A stretch of DNA of 55,658 bases from Pseudomonadota bacterium (lineage in GTDB: Bacteria > Pseudomonadota > Gammaproteobacteria > Xanthomonadales > Rhodanobacteraceae). Location of the stretch: positions 1 through 55,658 of the forward strand of contig JAJYSM010000016.1 of assembly GCA_021793575.1 (NCBI GenBank). Direction: 5' to 3'. Made by a program: the position numbers and the translations under genes. Positions 1 to 10,896 of the stretch are shown here, in pieces. The stretch's first letter is position 1. The number at the start of each line of letters is the position of its first letter. The notes beneath the pieces are model-generated. The model was given only the letters and a program-made list of their open reading frames with translations. It had not been told where the DNA came from and did no database searches.

Positions 1-95
1 CGCTCCACTGCGGCCTGCACGCTGGCGGCGGATGTCAGCCGCTGCCAGCCGGAAAAATCGGTGCCGTCGTATTCGATGCCGAGCGCGATACGCAT
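1..95 (-). CDS. truA: tRNA pseudouridine(38-40) synthase TruA, N-terminal fragment
   Basis: The first 31 codons of a minus-strand gene that runs off the left edge. The peptide begins [19 protein letters not shown], the characteristic TruA start with the Tyr-Asp-Gly-Thr segment and the G-W-Q-R motif that lines the RNA-binding cleft. The catalytic Asp lies beyond the edge. TruA isomerises uridines 38-40 in tRNA anticodon arms. It lies downstream of fimV in the same orientation, the arrangement common in gammaproteobacteria (asd-fimV-truA). Confidence 0.85.
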   Translation of the reverse strand, partial: MRIALGIEYDGTDFSGWQRLTSAASVQAAVE

Positions 96-205
96 GAGTG
101 AGTGCTGCAGCCCGCAAAGAGACGCTGAAGATTAGCAGCCCGCCAACGACGCCGGGCCGGCAAGGCCGGCCCGACGAACGCATCCGCTGCCGTTGAAGAC
201 GGGTG

Positions 206-2596
206 TCAGTGCAGCGTGTCGAGCAGCCGTTTGGCGGTATCCTGCTGCATCTGGCTGCCTTCCTTGAGCACCTCGCCCAGCATGGCGCGGGCGCCATCGG
301 CGTCGCCCATGTCCAGGTAGGCGCGCGCCAGATCCAGCTTGGTGTCGACCGGATCGTCGTTGAACTCGCCCAGATCCTGGCCGGGTTCGGCGCCACCCGT
401 CTCGCTGCCGGTCTCGCCGAAACGCCAGCTCGGTTCCGTCGCGACCGGTGCCTGGACGGGCGCTGGCGCTGGCGCAGGTACGGGTGCAGGAGGCACCAGC
501 GGTGCCACGACGGTCCTGTCCGGGTCCACCGCATGCGGCGCGGTGTCCGTCAGGTCGAAGTCGAAATGATATTCGCTGACTTTTTTCGGTAACGGGGCAG
601 GCAGCGGCGGCAGCGGCGAAACCACCGTGGGCGTGTCCCGGCTGGTGGCGTAGTCGTCGATATCGAACGCGTGGTGCGCCTCCGACTCCTCCTGCGGCGG
701 CAGCGGCACATGGTGATCGAACAGCGGGTGGCCCGGCACCAGATCCTCGCCCATGTGCAGCACATCCTGCCACTCGTCCTGCTGCGGGTCGGTGATGTGC
801 GCGTGCATCGCTTCGGCAGCGGCCTCGAAACGCTCGACATCGCGGCGGGAGTAATACAGGGTGACCAGTTCCAGATGCAGGTCGATGTTGTCCGGATGCT
901 CGGCCAGTTGGTCGAGCAGTTCATCCTGATCGATATCGTCGCTGCCCATGCCAGTGGATGCCGCGGGCCCGCCGAAACGATCGGCCAGCGACGATGGGGC
1001 TTTCGACAACGGCGCCAGCTTGCGCCGGCGGCCGAGCATCGCCAGCAACAGCAGCACCAGCACGGCACCGGCGCCAGCCGCCCATGCCCAGGGTTGCATG
1101 TACCAGGGCTGCTCGGCCACGGGCATGGACTGCGCCACCGGCTTCGGTGCCGGCTCGACGGCGGCCGGCCTAGCCGTGGCGGCGACAGCTGGAGCCGGGC
1201 TGGCGGCGACCGAGGTCGCGCTCGCCACCGGCGCAGCGGCGGCGGCGCTCGGGGTCGCTGCCGAAGCAGATGCCGTTGCAGCCACGCTGCTGGCCGGGGC
1301 GGCAGTCTTTGACGCGACGACCGCCTTCGGTGTGCTGGCCGCGGTGGCGGGAGTGGCGGCGGGAGTGGCGGCGGGAGTGGCGGCGGGAGCGGCGGCGGGA
1401 GCGGCAGCCGCCTTGCGCGCGGCAGCCAGCTTGGCCTGCAGCCCGGCGATCTCGCTGTCCTTGAGCGACAGCAGATGCTCGTTCTTGCTGTTGATGTCCG
1501 CCATGTCTTTCAGGCGCGTTTTCAGGTCGCTGCTCTGCTGCTGCAAGCTGGCCAGACTCTCGCGTGTGCGCAGCAGATCCTGGCGCACCGCGGCCACCGA
1601 GCTGTCGCCCTTGCCGCCGGTGGCGCCACCGCCAGATGCCGAACTGTTACCGGCCTTTGCCGGCAGCAGGGCCAGTCGATCACCTGGCGCGGCAGCGACG
1701 CTGCCGGGCGAACTGGAGGTGCTGCCGCGGGTCGCCGCATCGGCTACGGTGGCCGGCTTGCCAACCGGACCTGCACGCCAGTCGCTGTTCTGGCGGCGCA
1801 CTTCGGCTATCGCCGCGACGACTGCCAAGGCCTGCGCTTCGGAGGCCGTGGGCACGCGCAATATCGCACCGGTCTTCAATGCATTGATGTTGTCGCGATA
1901 GAAGGCATGGGGGTTGGCCTGCTTGAGTGCCACCAGCATCTGGCTGATGTCGACACCGGCCGGTGCGGTCGCGTGCGCAATCGAGGACAGCGTCTGGCCG
2001 TGCTGCACCGGACCGTACTGGCCGGCGCCTGGCACCGCTGAGCGTGTCGGTACGGCAGGCGCCGGTGTGGGTGCTGCGGCCGTGGCACGGCTCGGTCGCG
2101 GCGCGGCGGGCGCCGGGGTGCGGTGAACCGGGCGACTGGCCGCGGCCGCAGCCGGAGCCGGCGCGGCGGCTGCCGGCGCAGCGCTGGCGGTCGAATGGCT
2201 GCCCGGCGGATCGAGCAGGATCGCGAACTCGCGCACGCTCGTGCCCGCCTTGCCGTTCACCTGCAGCAGCAGGTCAAGGTAGGGATCGTCCACCGCCACG
2301 CTGCTGGTGATGCGGATCACCGACTGGCCGCCGGCGGTTTTCGCCACGCTGAAATGCAGCGGGATGGTGGTGCGCCCGCCGACGATGCCGGCGCGGGCGA
2401 AATCCTCGCTGGAGGCCAACTGCACGGTAAGATTCTGCAGCTCTGCGGGATTCGCGGGATGCAGCGGGATCTCCGCCAGCAGGGGCTCGCCCAAGCTCGA
2501 TTTGACCTGAACCTGACCCAGATCCAGCGCCATCGCGTGACTGCTGCCCAGGGCCAGCGCCAGCAGCATCGACAACTTCAACGAACGATTCATCAC
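206..2596 (-). CDS. fimV: FimV-like pilus assembly / polar hub protein
   Basis: 796 residues. A signal peptide (about 1-23, ending SSHAMA) is followed by the FimV N-terminal motif (LDLGQVQVKSSLGEPL). A LysM-type peptidoglycan-binding segment lies near 190-250, then a Ser/Ala/Gly-rich region, a coiled coil near 330-390 and a long Ala/Pro/Thr-rich linker. One transmembrane helix lies near 504-523, followed by an acidic cytoplasmic part. A C-terminal FimV domain (about 745-796, PVDTKLDLARAYLDMGDAD) ends the protein. In known systems FimV anchors in the inner membrane, binds peptidoglycan and organises polar type IV pilus and signalling proteins. Position between asd and truA supports the call. 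The linker contains a 12-bp tandem repeat and is expected to vary in length between strains. Confidence 0.9.
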   Translation of the reverse strand: MMNRSLKLSMLLALALGSSHAMALDLGQVQVKSSLGEPLLAEIPLHPANPAELQNLTVQLASSEDFARAGIVGGRTTIPLHFSVAKTAGGQSVIRITSSVAVDDPYLDLLLQVNGKAGTSVREFAILLDPPGSHSTASAAPAAAAPAPAAAAASRPVHRTPAPAAPRPSRATAAAPTPAPAVPTRSAVPGAGQYGPVQHGQTLSSIAHATAPAGVDISQMLVALKQANPHAFYRDNINALKTGAILRVPTASEAQALAVVAAIAEVRRQNSDWRAGPVGKPATVADAATRGSTSSSPGSVAAAPGDRLALLPAKAGNSSASGGGATGGKGDSSVAAVRQDLLRTRESLASLQQQSSDLKTRLKDMADINSKNEHLLSLKDSEIAGLQAKLAAARKAAAAPAAAPAATPAATPAATPATAASTPKAVVASKTAAPASSVAATASASAATPSAAAAAPVASATSVAASPAPAVAATARPAAVEPAPKPVAQSMPVAEQPWYMQPWAWAAGAGAVLVLLLLAMLGRRRKLAPLSKAPSSLADRFGGPAASTGMGSDDIDQDELLDQLAEHPDNIDLHLELVTLYYSRRDVERFEAAAEAMHAHITDPQQDEWQDVLHMGEDLVPGHPLFDHHVPLPPQEESEAHHAFDIDDYATSRDTPTVVSPLPPLPAPLPKKVSEYHFDFDLTDTAPHAVDPDRTVVAPLVPPAPVPAPAPAPVQAPVATEPSWRFGETGSETGGAEPGQDLGEFNDDPVDTKLDLARAYLDMGDADGARAMLGEVLKEGSQMQQDTAKRLLDTLH
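1353..1400. repeat. 12-bp coding tandem repeat in fimV linker
   Basis: Four consecutive 12-bp units (gtggcggcggga, the last with one T-to-C change), with partial units on both sides. On the minus strand they encode Pro-Ala-Ala-Thr/Ala repeats of the low-complexity FimV linker. Repeat number can change by slippage without breaking the frame because the unit is a multiple of three. Confidence 0.85.
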
Positions 2597-2741
2597 GTGT
2601 TCCCCCGAACGATCATGGCGCCATGCATGGTGTCGCCGCCGAGGGCGGCCACTGCTCCAAACGAGTTGCCACTTTAGTCAGATGCGGCCCAATCAACAAT
2701 AGCGCGCGCGAATACTTGCAGCGCATTGCTGCGGTACGTTC

Positions 2742-3076
2742 TCATGGCTGCGGCGCTTTTGCCCCGCGCTGCGCCGGGGTGCCGCCGTGCTGCGCCTGCA
2801 GCTGGCGCTGCAGTTCGGCGATCTGCCGATCCTGCTCGCGCAGGCGCGCGCTGGCCTGCTGGCTGCGTGCCTGCTGCCGGGCGATATCACGCTGCAGCCG
2901 CCGCACCTCGACCCGGTGCTGCGTCAGGCGATGGTCGATCCGCTGCAGCGACGCGCGCGCCGCGGCGACCGCCGTGGCACCGGACAGCGCCGACGGCTGC
3001 GATGCCCAGGCGCGGACGGGCCCGACCAGCGCAGCCAGCAGCAGGCCCACCTGCCCGAGCCGCTGCGCCGTCGGCA

Positions 3077-3077
<1 letters not shown>
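2742..3077 (-). CDS. small secreted or membrane-anchored coiled-coil protein
   Basis: 111 residues. The chosen ATG overlaps the asd stop codon as TAATG at 3077, which implies translational coupling to asd. A hydrophobic N-terminal segment (about 9-25, GLLLAALVGPVRAWA) looks like a signal peptide or anchor. Residues 40-97 form a charged Arg/Gln/Leu heptad-rich coiled coil, and the tail is Gly/Pro-rich. The family is not recognised. Sitting between asd and fimV suggests an envelope role, perhaps with FimV, but that is inference from position only. Confidence 0.6.
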
Positions 3078-4108
<1,031 letters not shown>

Positions 4109-4124
4109 GCAGGTTGCTCTCGGT

Positions 4125-5141
4125 TCAAGGATGGGGAACTGCGCCGGCCGCAACCAGCACGGTCGGATTGAGGATCGTCGGCGGCCGCCCGGCATGCGGG
4201 CCATGGCCAAACAATGCCAGCACATTGTCCACGGCCAGGGCGGTCATGGCGCGGCGCGTGGCATGACTGGCGCTGGCGATATGCGGGCTGAGCAAGACGT
4301 TGTCCAGCGCAAGCAACGCCGGATGCACCTGCGGCTCGCGCTCGAACACGTCCAGCGCGGCCGCGGCCAGGCCACCGCTGGCCAGCGCGGCAGCCAGCGC
4401 CGCATCGTCGACGATGCCGCCGCGGGCCACGTTCACCAGCACCGCCGTCGGCTTCATCTGCGCCAGCTCGGGTGCCCCGATAGCGTGCCGGCTCTGCGCC
4501 GTCAGCGGCAGCACCAGCACCAGAAAATCGGACGCCGCCAACAGCTGCGGCTTGTCCACGTAGCGGGCCTGGCACGCGTGCTCCAGCGACGCCGGCAGCG
4601 GCGAGCGGTTGTGGTAGATCACGTCCATGCCGAAGCCCACCGCGCGGCGCGCGATCGCCTGGCCGATGCGGCCCATGCCCAGGATGCCCAGCGTGCGGCC
4701 GCGCACATCCATGCCCAGCCAGCCGGTGAACTCGGTGGCATGCCAGTGGCCGGCGCGCAGCCAGCGCTCGGCGGCGCCGATGCGCCGGGCCGCACCGAGC
4801 AGCATCGCCCAGGCGTAATCGGCCACGCTCTCGTTCAGCACGTCGGCGGTGTTGGAGACGGCGACCCCCGCCGCGGTGAGCGCGGCGACATCGAGATTGT
4901 CGTAACCCACGCCGAGGTTGGCGACGATGCGCAGCCGCGTCGCGCCGGCGATTTCCGCGGCACCGATGTGCTCCTTCAAGCCGACAATGGCGGCATCCTG
5001 ATCAGCCAGTCTGGCCGCCAGCTCGGCCGGGGAGAAGCGGACTTCCTGCGGCTCGCTGGTCACCGCGAAATGCTCGTCGAGACGAGCGATGATCTCGGGA
5101 AAGGTGGGTCGCGAGACCCAGACCCTGGGTTTGCCAGTCAT
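4125..5141 (-). CDS. D-isomer-specific 2-hydroxyacid dehydrogenase (glyoxylate/hydroxypyruvate reductase type)
   Basis: 338 residues, a cytosolic NAD(P)H-dependent reductase of 2-oxo acids. The dinucleotide motif is GMGRIG (155-160). The catalytic triad is visible: Arg240 in NVARGG, Glu269 in FEREP and His287 in SPHIAS. Length and motifs fit the GhrB/glycerate dehydrogenase branch. It lacks the C-terminal dimerisation domain expected of 4-phosphoerythronate dehydrogenase (PdxB, about 380 residues), although pdxB often occupies a nearby position in other gammaproteobacteria. Substrate is not decidable from sequence. Only 16 bases separate it from asd and from aroC, so the three are probably co-transcribed. 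Confidence 0.85.
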   Translation of the reverse strand: MTGKPRVWVSRPTFPEIIARLDEHFAVTSEPQEVRFSPAELAARLADQDAAIVGLKEHIGAAEIAGATRLRIVANLGVGYDNLDVAALTAAGVAVSNTADVLNESVADYAWAMLLGAARRIGAAERWLRAGHWHATEFTGWLGMDVRGRTLGILGMGRIGQAIARRAVGFGMDVIYHNRSPLPASLEHACQARYVDKPQLLAASDFLVLVLPLTAQSRHAIGAPELAQMKPTAVLVNVARGGIVDDAALAAALASGGLAAAALDVFEREPQVHPALLALDNVLLSPHIASASHATRRAMTALAVDNVLALFGHGPHAGRPPTILNPTVLVAAGAVPHP

Positions 5142-5157
5142 CCGCGCGCTCCGCGTC

Positions 5158-6261
5158 TCAACGACCGTGCTGGCCGGGAATCCGCGGCGCGACCGTGCCG
5201 ACGTCGCCGCACTGCGCGCGATGGCGCAAGGCGTGGTCGATCAGCACCAGAGCCATCATCGCCTCGGCGATCGGAGTGGCGCGGATGCCGACGCAGGGAT
5301 CGTGGCGGCCCTTGGTCACCACCTCGGTCGGCGCGCCGGCCAGGTTCACGCTGTGGCCCGGAATCAGGATGCTGGAGGTGGGCTTCAGCACGATCGAGGC
5401 GGTCACCGGCTGGCCGCTGCTGATGCCGCCCAGGATGCCGCCGGCGTGGTTGGAGGCGAAGCCGTCCATGCTCATCTCGTCGCGATGCTGGCTGCCGCGC
5501 TGGCTGACGGCGGCAAAGCCGTCGCCGATCTCCACCCCCTTGACCGCGTTGATCGACATCAGCGCGCTGGCCAGGTCGCCGTCGAGCTTGCCGTAGATCG
5601 GCTCGCCCCAGCCCGGCGGCACGCCGTCGGCCACCACGCTGACGCGCGCACCGACCGAGTCGCCGGATTTGCGCAGGGCGTTGATGTAGTCCTGCAGCGC
5701 CGGCACCTGCGCCGCATCGGGCCAGAATAAATCGTTCTGCTCCACCGCGTCCCAGTCGAACGCCGCGGGCGTGAGCTCGCCGATCTGCGCCAGGTGGCCG
5801 CGCACGCGCACGCCGTGACGCTCGGCCAGCCACTTCTTGGCGATCACCGCGGCGGCCACCCGCATGGTGGTCTCGCGCGCCGAGGAACGCCCGCCGCCGC
5901 GCGGGTCGCGGATGCCGTATTTCTGCCAGTAGGTGTAGTCGGCGTGGCCGGGACGGAAGGTCTGCTCGATCTCGCCGTAGTCCTTGCTGCGCTGATCGGT
6001 GTTGCGGATCAGCAGCGCGATCGGCGTGCCGGTGGTCTGGCCCTGATAGACGCCCGAGAGGATTTCCACCTCGTCCGCCTCGTGCCGCTGCGAGGTGTAG
6101 CGGCTGCGCCCGGTGGCGCGGCGGTCGAGATCGGTGCGGAACTCCTCCACCGCGATCGGCAGCCCCGGCGGGCAGCCGTCGACCACGCAGCCGATCGCCG
6201 GGCCGTGGCTTTCGCCAAACGTGGTGACGGTGAAGAGCTTGCCGAAGGAATTGCTGGACAC
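5158..6261 (-). CDS. aroC: chorismate synthase
   Basis: 367 residues. Converts 5-enolpyruvylshikimate-3-phosphate to chorismate using reduced FMN, the last step of the shikimate pathway. The signature GESHGPAIG near residues 16-24 includes catalytic His19. The flavin/phosphate-binding Arg-rich segment ([17 protein letters not shown]) and the GGRSSARET motif are intact, and the length is typical. The gene lies between prmB-GNAT and a dehydrogenase in one minus-strand run; prmB next to aroC is a conserved gammaproteobacterial arrangement. Confidence 0.96.
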   Translation of the reverse strand: MSSNSFGKLFTVTTFGESHGPAIGCVVDGCPPGLPIAVEEFRTDLDRRATGRSRYTSQRHEADEVEILSGVYQGQTTGTPIALLIRNTDQRSKDYGEIEQTFRPGHADYTYWQKYGIRDPRGGGRSSARETTMRVAAAVIAKKWLAERHGVRVRGHLAQIGELTPAAFDWDAVEQNDLFWPDAAQVPALQDYINALRKSGDSVGARVSVVADGVPPGWGEPIYGKLDGDLASALMSINAVKGVEIGDGFAAVSQRGSQHRDEMSMDGFASNHAGGILGGISSGQPVTASIVLKPTSSILIPGHSVNLAGAPTEVVTKGRHDPCVGIRATPIAEAMMALVLIDHALRHRAQCGDVGTVAPRIPGQHGR

Positions 6262-6292
6262 GGTTTGGACGTCTGCAGGGGAGCGCTACAGC

Positions 6293-6910
6293 TTAACCGC
6301 GATGGCGCTCCGATGCGTGGCGCAGCCGCCACTCGCGCTCGAGCATCGCGAAGATCACGTCGTCGGCCCAGCCCGCACCGTCCGGCAGGCTCTCGACGAA
6401 GTGCGCCTCCCGGCGCATGCCGATGCCGGCCAGCAGCGTCACGCAGGGCTGGTTGCGCGGATCCACCGAGGCGGTCGCGCGGTGCTTGTGCAGGCCCTCG
6501 AAGATCCAGCCGAGCGCCGCCTGCAGCGCCTCGGCGGCCAGCCCCTGGCGCTGATGCGCCGGCGCCAGGCTGATGCCCAGCTCCACCGTGGCGGGCGCAT
6601 CGGCCACGAAGTGCAGGCCGAGGTCGCCGATCAGCTCGCCCGAATCGCGCTGGCGGATGGCGCGCTGAAACCAGCTGCCGGGCGTGTCCGGCGTCACCGC
6701 CGCGCAGCGCTCGATGAAGCGGCACGCCTCGTCGAGCGAAGCCGGGCACCAGCCCTGATAGCGGCTCACGGCGGGATCGGCGCGATAGCGATACAGCGCC
6801 GCGGCATCCTCGCCGCGCAGCGCATCGAGAGTCAGTCGCGGCGTGTGCAGCCGGATCTCGTCAGGCATGGCGTCGGGCATGGCGGCAGGCATCGACTCGG
6901 CGCCCGGCAT
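6293..6910 (-). CDS. GNAT-family N-acetyltransferase
   Basis: 205 residues. A RimJ/RimL-like start (RLHTPRLTLDALRGEDAA, about 19-36) is followed by the acetyl-CoA motif A region HQRQGLAAEALQAALGWIF (about 120-140) with a Q-R-Q-G-L pyrophosphate loop. The ATG overlaps the prmB stop (TGATG), so translation is probably coupled; several in-frame ATGs follow within 15 codons and the true start may be one of those. RimJ/RimL relatives acetylate ribosomal protein N-termini or small amines; the substrate here is unknown. Confidence 0.8.
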   Translation of the reverse strand: MPGAESMPAAMPDAMPDEIRLHTPRLTLDALRGEDAAALYRYRADPAVSRYQGWCPASLDEACRFIERCAAVTPDTPGSWFQRAIRQRDSGELIGDLGLHFVADAPATVELGISLAPAHQRQGLAAEALQAALGWIFEGLHKHRATASVDPRNQPCVTLLAGIGMRREAHFVESLPDGAGWADDVIFAMLEREWRLRHASERHRG

Positions 6911-7836
6911 CAGGCCGCGCGGCGCGCCGCCGCGGCGTGGCGGATCGCGGCGGCATGCTCGATCAGCTCACGCCGCTCCAGCGCGAACACGCCCATCGCG
7001 CCGACCTTGAACTCGATCCACACGAACGGCACCGTCGGCAGCAGCGCGGCCAGCGCGTGCTCGCTCTCGCCCACCTCCACGATCAGCAGGCCGTCGTCGG
7101 TCAGATGATCGCCGGCCTCGGCCAGCAGGCGCAGGCACAGGTCGAGGCCGTCGGCGCCGGAGGTGAGGCCGAGTTTCGGCTCGTGCCGGTATTCGCCCGG
7201 CAGCGCGGCGTATTCATCCTCGGTGACGTACGGCGGGTTCGCTACGATCAGGTCGTAGCGGCACCCCTGCAGGGCGGCGAACAGATCGGACTGGATCGCC
7301 TCGACGCGACCCTCGACGTGCTGGAACGCGATGTTCTCGCGCGCCAGCGTGAGCGCCTCGGCACTGATGTCGGCGATATCGACCTGCCAGTCGGGGTTGT
7401 ACTCGGCCAGCGCGATGCCGATGCAGCCGGAGCCGGTGCACAGATCCAGCGCGCGTTCGATCTGGCGATCGTCCAGCCAAGGCGCGAAGCCCGACTCGAT
7501 CAGCTCGGCGATCGGCGAGCGCGGCACCAGCGCGCGGCGGTCGCTCTTGAACTTCAGCCCGGCGAACCAGGTTTCGCCAACCAGGTAGGCCACCGGCTGC
7601 CGCTCGGTCACGCGGCGTTCGATCAGCTCCAGCACGCTCGCGCGCTCGGCCACGGTGAGCCGGCCGGCGCCGTAGGCCGGCGGGATATCCGGCGGCAGGT
7701 GCAGGCTGGCCAGCACCAGGTGGGTGGCCTCGTCGATCGGGTTGTCGTGGCTGTGGCCGAAGGTGAGCCCGGCGGCCGAGAAGCGGCTGGCGCCATAGCG
7801 GATGAAGTCGATGATGGAGGCGAGTTCGGCGGTCAC
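6910..7836 (-). CDS. prmB: 50S ribosomal protein L3 glutamine N5-methyltransferase
   Basis: 308 residues. SAM-dependent methylation of the GGQ-like glutamine of ribosomal protein L3. SAM motif I is [10 protein letters not shown] (131-140) and the substrate-glutamine motif is NPPY (200-203). A GTG start at 7836 is chosen because AGGA sits six bases upstream and the protein then begins at the usual point ([18 protein letters not shown]). A TTG twelve codons upstream (7872) has no such site. PrmB rather than PrmC is indicated by the N-terminal helical domain and by the proximity of aroC. Confidence 0.92.
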   Translation of the reverse strand: MTAELASIIDFIRYGASRFSAAGLTFGHSHDNPIDEATHLVLASLHLPPDIPPAYGAGRLTVAERASVLELIERRVTERQPVAYLVGETWFAGLKFKSDRRALVPRSPIAELIESGFAPWLDDRQIERALDLCTGSGCIGIALAEYNPDWQVDIADISAEALTLARENIAFQHVEGRVEAIQSDLFAALQGCRYDLIVANPPYVTEDEYAALPGEYRHEPKLGLTSGADGLDLCLRLLAEAGDHLTDDGLLIVEVGESEHALAALLPTVPFVWIEFKVGAMGVFALERRELIEHAAAIRHAAAARRAA

Positions 7837-7934
7837 GGGGAATCCTGGCGGACGCGGCAGTACGGCCGGCAAGTATAAGGCGCACGGCGCCGGCCACCGA
7901 CTCTGATCGGGGCCGGCTTGCTTATACTGGGCGG

Positions 7935-8777
7935 ATGACTTTCAACGTACTGCTGCAATACATCCTGCCGCACCGCGCGCTGTCGCGGCTGGTGTACCGT
8001 GCCACGCGCTGGACCTACGCGCCGTGGAAGAACTGGCTGATCGGCAGCATCGTGCGCAACTACGCGGTCGACATGAGCGAGGCGGCGCAGCCGGACGTGC
8101 GGGCGTACCCGCACTTCAACGCGTTTTTCACCCGCGCGCTGCGCCCTGGGGTCAGGCTCGCCGACGCCGACCCGGCCGCCGTGCTCTCGCCCGCCGACGG
8201 ACGCATCAGCCAGACCGGCCGCATCGTCGCGGGCCGCATCTTCCAGGCCAAGGGCCACGACTACACCGCCACTGAGCTGCTCGGCGGCGACGAGGCTGCC
8301 GCCGCGCCGTATCGCGATGGCTGCTTCATCAACGTCTACCTGTCGCCGCGCGACTATCACCGCGTGCACATGCCGCTGCACGGCACGCTGCGCGAGACCG
8401 TGCACGTGCCCGGGCGCATCTTCAGCGTGGCGCCGTTCGCGGTGGCGGCGATCCCGCGGCTGTTTGCCCGCAACGAGCGGCTGGTCTGCCACTTCGACGG
8501 CGAGCACGGCCCGTTCGCGGTGGTGCTGGTGGGCGCGCTGCTGGTGTCGTCGGTGTCCACGGTGTGGGACGGCCTGGTGATTCCTCCCTACGCGTCGTCG
8601 ATCCGGCGCAAGTCGTTTGCCGGCCAGCACATCACGCTGGAGCGCTGCGCCGAGATGGGCCGCTTCAACATGGGATCCACCGTGATCGTGCTGCTGCCGG
8701 CCGGCCGCGCCGCGCTGGACGACGAGCTGCGGCCGCAGCAGGCAGTGCGCGTCGGACAGCGGTTGGGACGCGGCTGA
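7935..8777 (+). CDS. psd: phosphatidylserine decarboxylase proenzyme
   Basis: 280 residues, inner-membrane associated, makes phosphatidylethanolamine from phosphatidylserine. The self-cleavage site is present as Met-Gly-Ser-Thr with Ser248, which becomes the pyruvoyl group of the alpha chain. Candidate triad partners are Asp88 (SPADGR) and His145 (YHRVHMP). Transcribed divergently from prmB; the intergenic gap of about 100 bases contains a TATACT -10-like element at 7923-7928 but no clear -35. Confidence 0.95.
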   Translation: MTFNVLLQYILPHRALSRLVYRATRWTYAPWKNWLIGSIVRNYAVDMSEAAQPDVRAYPHFNAFFTRALRPGVRLADADPAAVLSPADGRISQTGRIVAGRIFQAKGHDYTATELLGGDEAAAAPYRDGCFINVYLSPRDYHRVHMPLHGTLRETVHVPGRIFSVAPFAVAAIPRLFARNERLVCHFDGEHGPFAVVLVGALLVSSVSTVWDGLVIPPYASSIRRKSFAGQHITLERCAEMGRFNMGSTVIVLLPAGRAALDDELRPQQAVRVGQRLGRG

Positions 8778-8819
8778 GCCGTCCGCGCCCGCGTCCATTA
8801 CTTTGCAAACTGACACATC

Positions 8820-8836
8820 ACGTCAATTTGTGACGT
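8820..8836. promoter_or_regulatory. perfect palindrome upstream of 8923 gene
   Basis: ACGTCAATTTGTGACGT: 6-bp perfect arms with a 5-base spacer, in the 145-base gap between psd and the gene starting at 8923. The size suits a dimeric regulator site. No regulator is assigned. Confidence 0.4.
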
Positions 8837-8922
8837 TCTAGGCGCTATCCCGTTCTGGCCACCGCTATGCTCGATCCGGCTGCGCATACACTGCAGCCGA
8901 TCTCACGCGCCGAGGGGATGCC

Positions 8923-9366
8923 ATGCGACTACTCACAGTGATCATCACGATGCTGCGCGCGCGCCTGCTGGCACGGCAGTTTCGCGACCTGCGGCGCCGG
9001 ATCCACGCGCTCTCCGACCGCAGCCGCATGCGCCTGAGCACGCTGACCCTGCGCGAGATCGGCCAGGCCGCGCGCTGCGATTTCCCGCACCTCTACGGCA
9101 CCGCGCAGGAGGCGCGCTACCTGCCGTGGGGCGATGGCACCGAAGCCGGCTACGAGCGTGCGTGTTCCCCGAATGCCGAGGTCTCCGTGCGCGGCATCGC
9201 GCTATGGCTGGCGGTGGCCTATCACGAGACCAAGAACTCACCATACCCCAGCCTGCAGCTGCAGCACCGCCAGCTGATGCAACTGCTGCGCGAACTGAAG
9301 GAAGTGCAGCCCGGCGGCAGCGCCACCACCGTCGAGCGCTGGATGCAGGCCGGCGAAGCCGCCTGA
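8923..9366 (+). CDS. hypothetical protein, basic N-terminus
   Basis: 147 residues, not recognised. Residues 1-45 are rich in Arg and Leu, amphipathic and without a clear membrane helix or signal peptide. The middle (about 46-85) contains an aromatic stretch (CDFPHLYGTAQEARYLPWGDG), and the C-terminal half is helical with a Gln/Leu-rich segment. Codon use matches the surrounding chromosome, and the gene is preceded by a perfect 17-bp palindrome. It stands alone between convergent neighbours, so context gives no function. Confidence 0.65.
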   Translation: MRLLTVIITMLRARLLARQFRDLRRRIHALSDRSRMRLSTLTLREIGQAARCDFPHLYGTAQEARYLPWGDGTEAGYERACSPNAEVSVRGIALWLAVAYHETKNSPYPSLQLQHRQLMQLLRELKEVQPGGSATTVERWMQAGEAA

Positions 9367-9399
9367 GCTGACGCGCCGGCCGCCACCGCGGCAGCGGAC

Positions 9400-10896
9400 T
9401 CAGCGGCAGGCCGGCAATCGCAGCGTCTGCCCTATCCTTATGTGGTGATGCTTGAGCCGGTTCATCTCGGCGACTTCCTGCACGCTGGAACAACGCAGCC
9501 GCCGCACGATGCTGATCAGCGTGTCGCCATGGCGAACCTTGTACATACGCCCTGCCCGGTTCACGGAGGCCGGTGCTGCGGGCGGCGGCACCACCGGCAC
9601 CACCGCGTTGTGCAGATCCTGCGCCAGGATCGGCCACGGCCCGTCGACGCAGCGCGCGGCGTACACCCGCTCCAGCGGCTTGGGCACCTGCAGCACCGCG
9701 CCGACCGGCTGCTCGACCTCCGGCTCCAGCCGCGGGTTTAGATTGCGCAGCGTGCGGAACCAGCCGTCATACATGCCCGCCGTGGTGCCCAGGCAGACGG
9801 TCAGTTCGGACAGCGAGGCGGGACGCTTCAGCGTGATCGAGCCGGGCACGCCGTCGACCCGCGGAAACTTCAGGTTGTAGCTGTCCGGATGCAGGAACAG
9901 CCACGCCGCGGCCAGCACCGACGGCACGTAGTCGCGGGTTTCCTGCGACAACTGGTCGTAGATGCGCGGGTCGTAGAAGCTCACCGAGGTGTCGTCGCCC
10001 ACCAGCCGCCGCATGCGGCCCTCGCCGCCGTTGTAGGCGCCGATGGTGAGTTCGAGATTGTTGTTGAAGATCTTCAGCTGCTCATTGAGGTACGCGGCGT
10101 TGGCCCGCGCCGACGCCGCCGGGTCGAAGCGCATGTCGAAGCCGCTGTCGTTGTTCAGGCCAAAGCGCAATCCGGTGGCATACATGAACTGCAGCGGTCC
10201 GGCTGCGCCGGAGCGCGACACCGCGTGCACCTTGCCATCGGACTCCTTTGCCAGCATGCCGAACAGCAGCGCTTCCGGCAGGTCGGCCTGCTTGTACTGC
10301 GGCCACATCTCGTGACGCAGGTACTGGTAGTTGACGTAGGCGTCCATCAGCTGCGGCCGCCACTGGGTCAGCCACATTTCCAGCGCCGCCTTCACCGGGC
10401 CGTTCATCGCGATCAGCTCGGACAGCTTCTGCCCGTGCAGCAGGGTCACGCTGCGCTGCGCCTGCGGCAGGCTGGCGGCGCCGCCCTTGCCGGCGGCCAG
10501 TGCGGCCTGCGCCGGATCGACGTCGCTGTCCAAATCCTGGTTGCCGGAGAAGTCGCCGTCCTTCAGTCGCAGCAGATGGTCGAACACCGAGAAGAACCGC
10601 TGCGGATCGCAGCCGGCGGTGTTGCCGCACAGCGCGGCCGCTTTCTGCAGCTGATCCAGCGACTGCGTGAGGGTGAGCTGCGAAGCCTGCAGGTCCCCCG
10701 CGCGCGACTGCTGCAGGGCCGTCTCGTAGCCCCTGCTGGCCTGGTCGAGCTGGGCGTACAGCGCATTCACCGTCGCCGAGGGCGGCTTGACCCCGCCAGC
10801 GCCGGCACAACCCGCAAGCAGCACGAGCGCGGCGGCAATCGGCGCGCGACGCAGCCGGCGAAACACATCGGAACACAACGACATCAGGAATTTCAT
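9400..10896 (-). CDS. LysM-containing lytic transglycosylase lipoprotein (MltD-like)
   Basis: 498 residues. A lipoprotein signal (LLAGC, lipidated Cys30) predicts outer-membrane anchoring. A family-1 SLT domain spans about 205-310: catalytic Glu218 in AKESDGK, the GPLQFM motif (233-238) and the AYNGGEGRM motif (287-295). A C-terminal LysM domain (about 452-498, YKVRHGDTL) binds peptidoglycan. Such enzymes cleave the glycan strand to 1,6-anhydro-muropeptides. The start at 10896 is chosen because it places the hydrophobic signal at the N-terminus; upstream in-frame codons add an Arg-rich stretch. Confidence 0.88.
   Translation of the reverse strand: MKFLMSLCSDVFRRLRRAPIAAALVLLAGCAGAGGVKPPSATVNALYAQLDQASRGYETALQQSRAGDLQASQLTLTQSLDQLQKAAALCGNTAGCDPQRFFSVFDHLLRLKDGDFSGNQDLDSDVDPAQAALAAGKGGAASLPQAQRSVTLLHGQKLSELIAMNGPVKAALEMWLTQWRPQLMDAYVNYQYLRHEMWPQYKQADLPEALLFGMLAKESDGKVHAVSRSGAAGPLQFMYATGLRFGLNNDSGFDMRFDPAASARANAAYLNEQLKIFNNNLELTIGAYNGGEGRMRRLVGDDTSVSFYDPRIYDQLSQETRDYVPSVLAAAWLFLHPDSYNLKFPRVDGVPGSITLKRPASLSELTVCLGTTAGMYDGWFRTLRNLNPRLEPEVEQPVGAVLQVPKPLERVYAARCVDGPWPILAQDLHNAVVPVVPPPAAPASVNRAGRMYKVRHGDTLISIVRRLRCSSVQEVAEMNRLKHHHIRIGQTLRLPACR

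Noticed and set aside
1353..1400. Non-coding minisatellite
   Set aside because: The 12-bp repeat is inside fimV and in frame; it is a coding low-complexity linker.
4125..5141. pdxB (4-phosphoerythronate dehydrogenase)
   Set aside because: The position is suggestive, but the protein lacks the C-terminal dimerisation domain and is about 40 residues too short.
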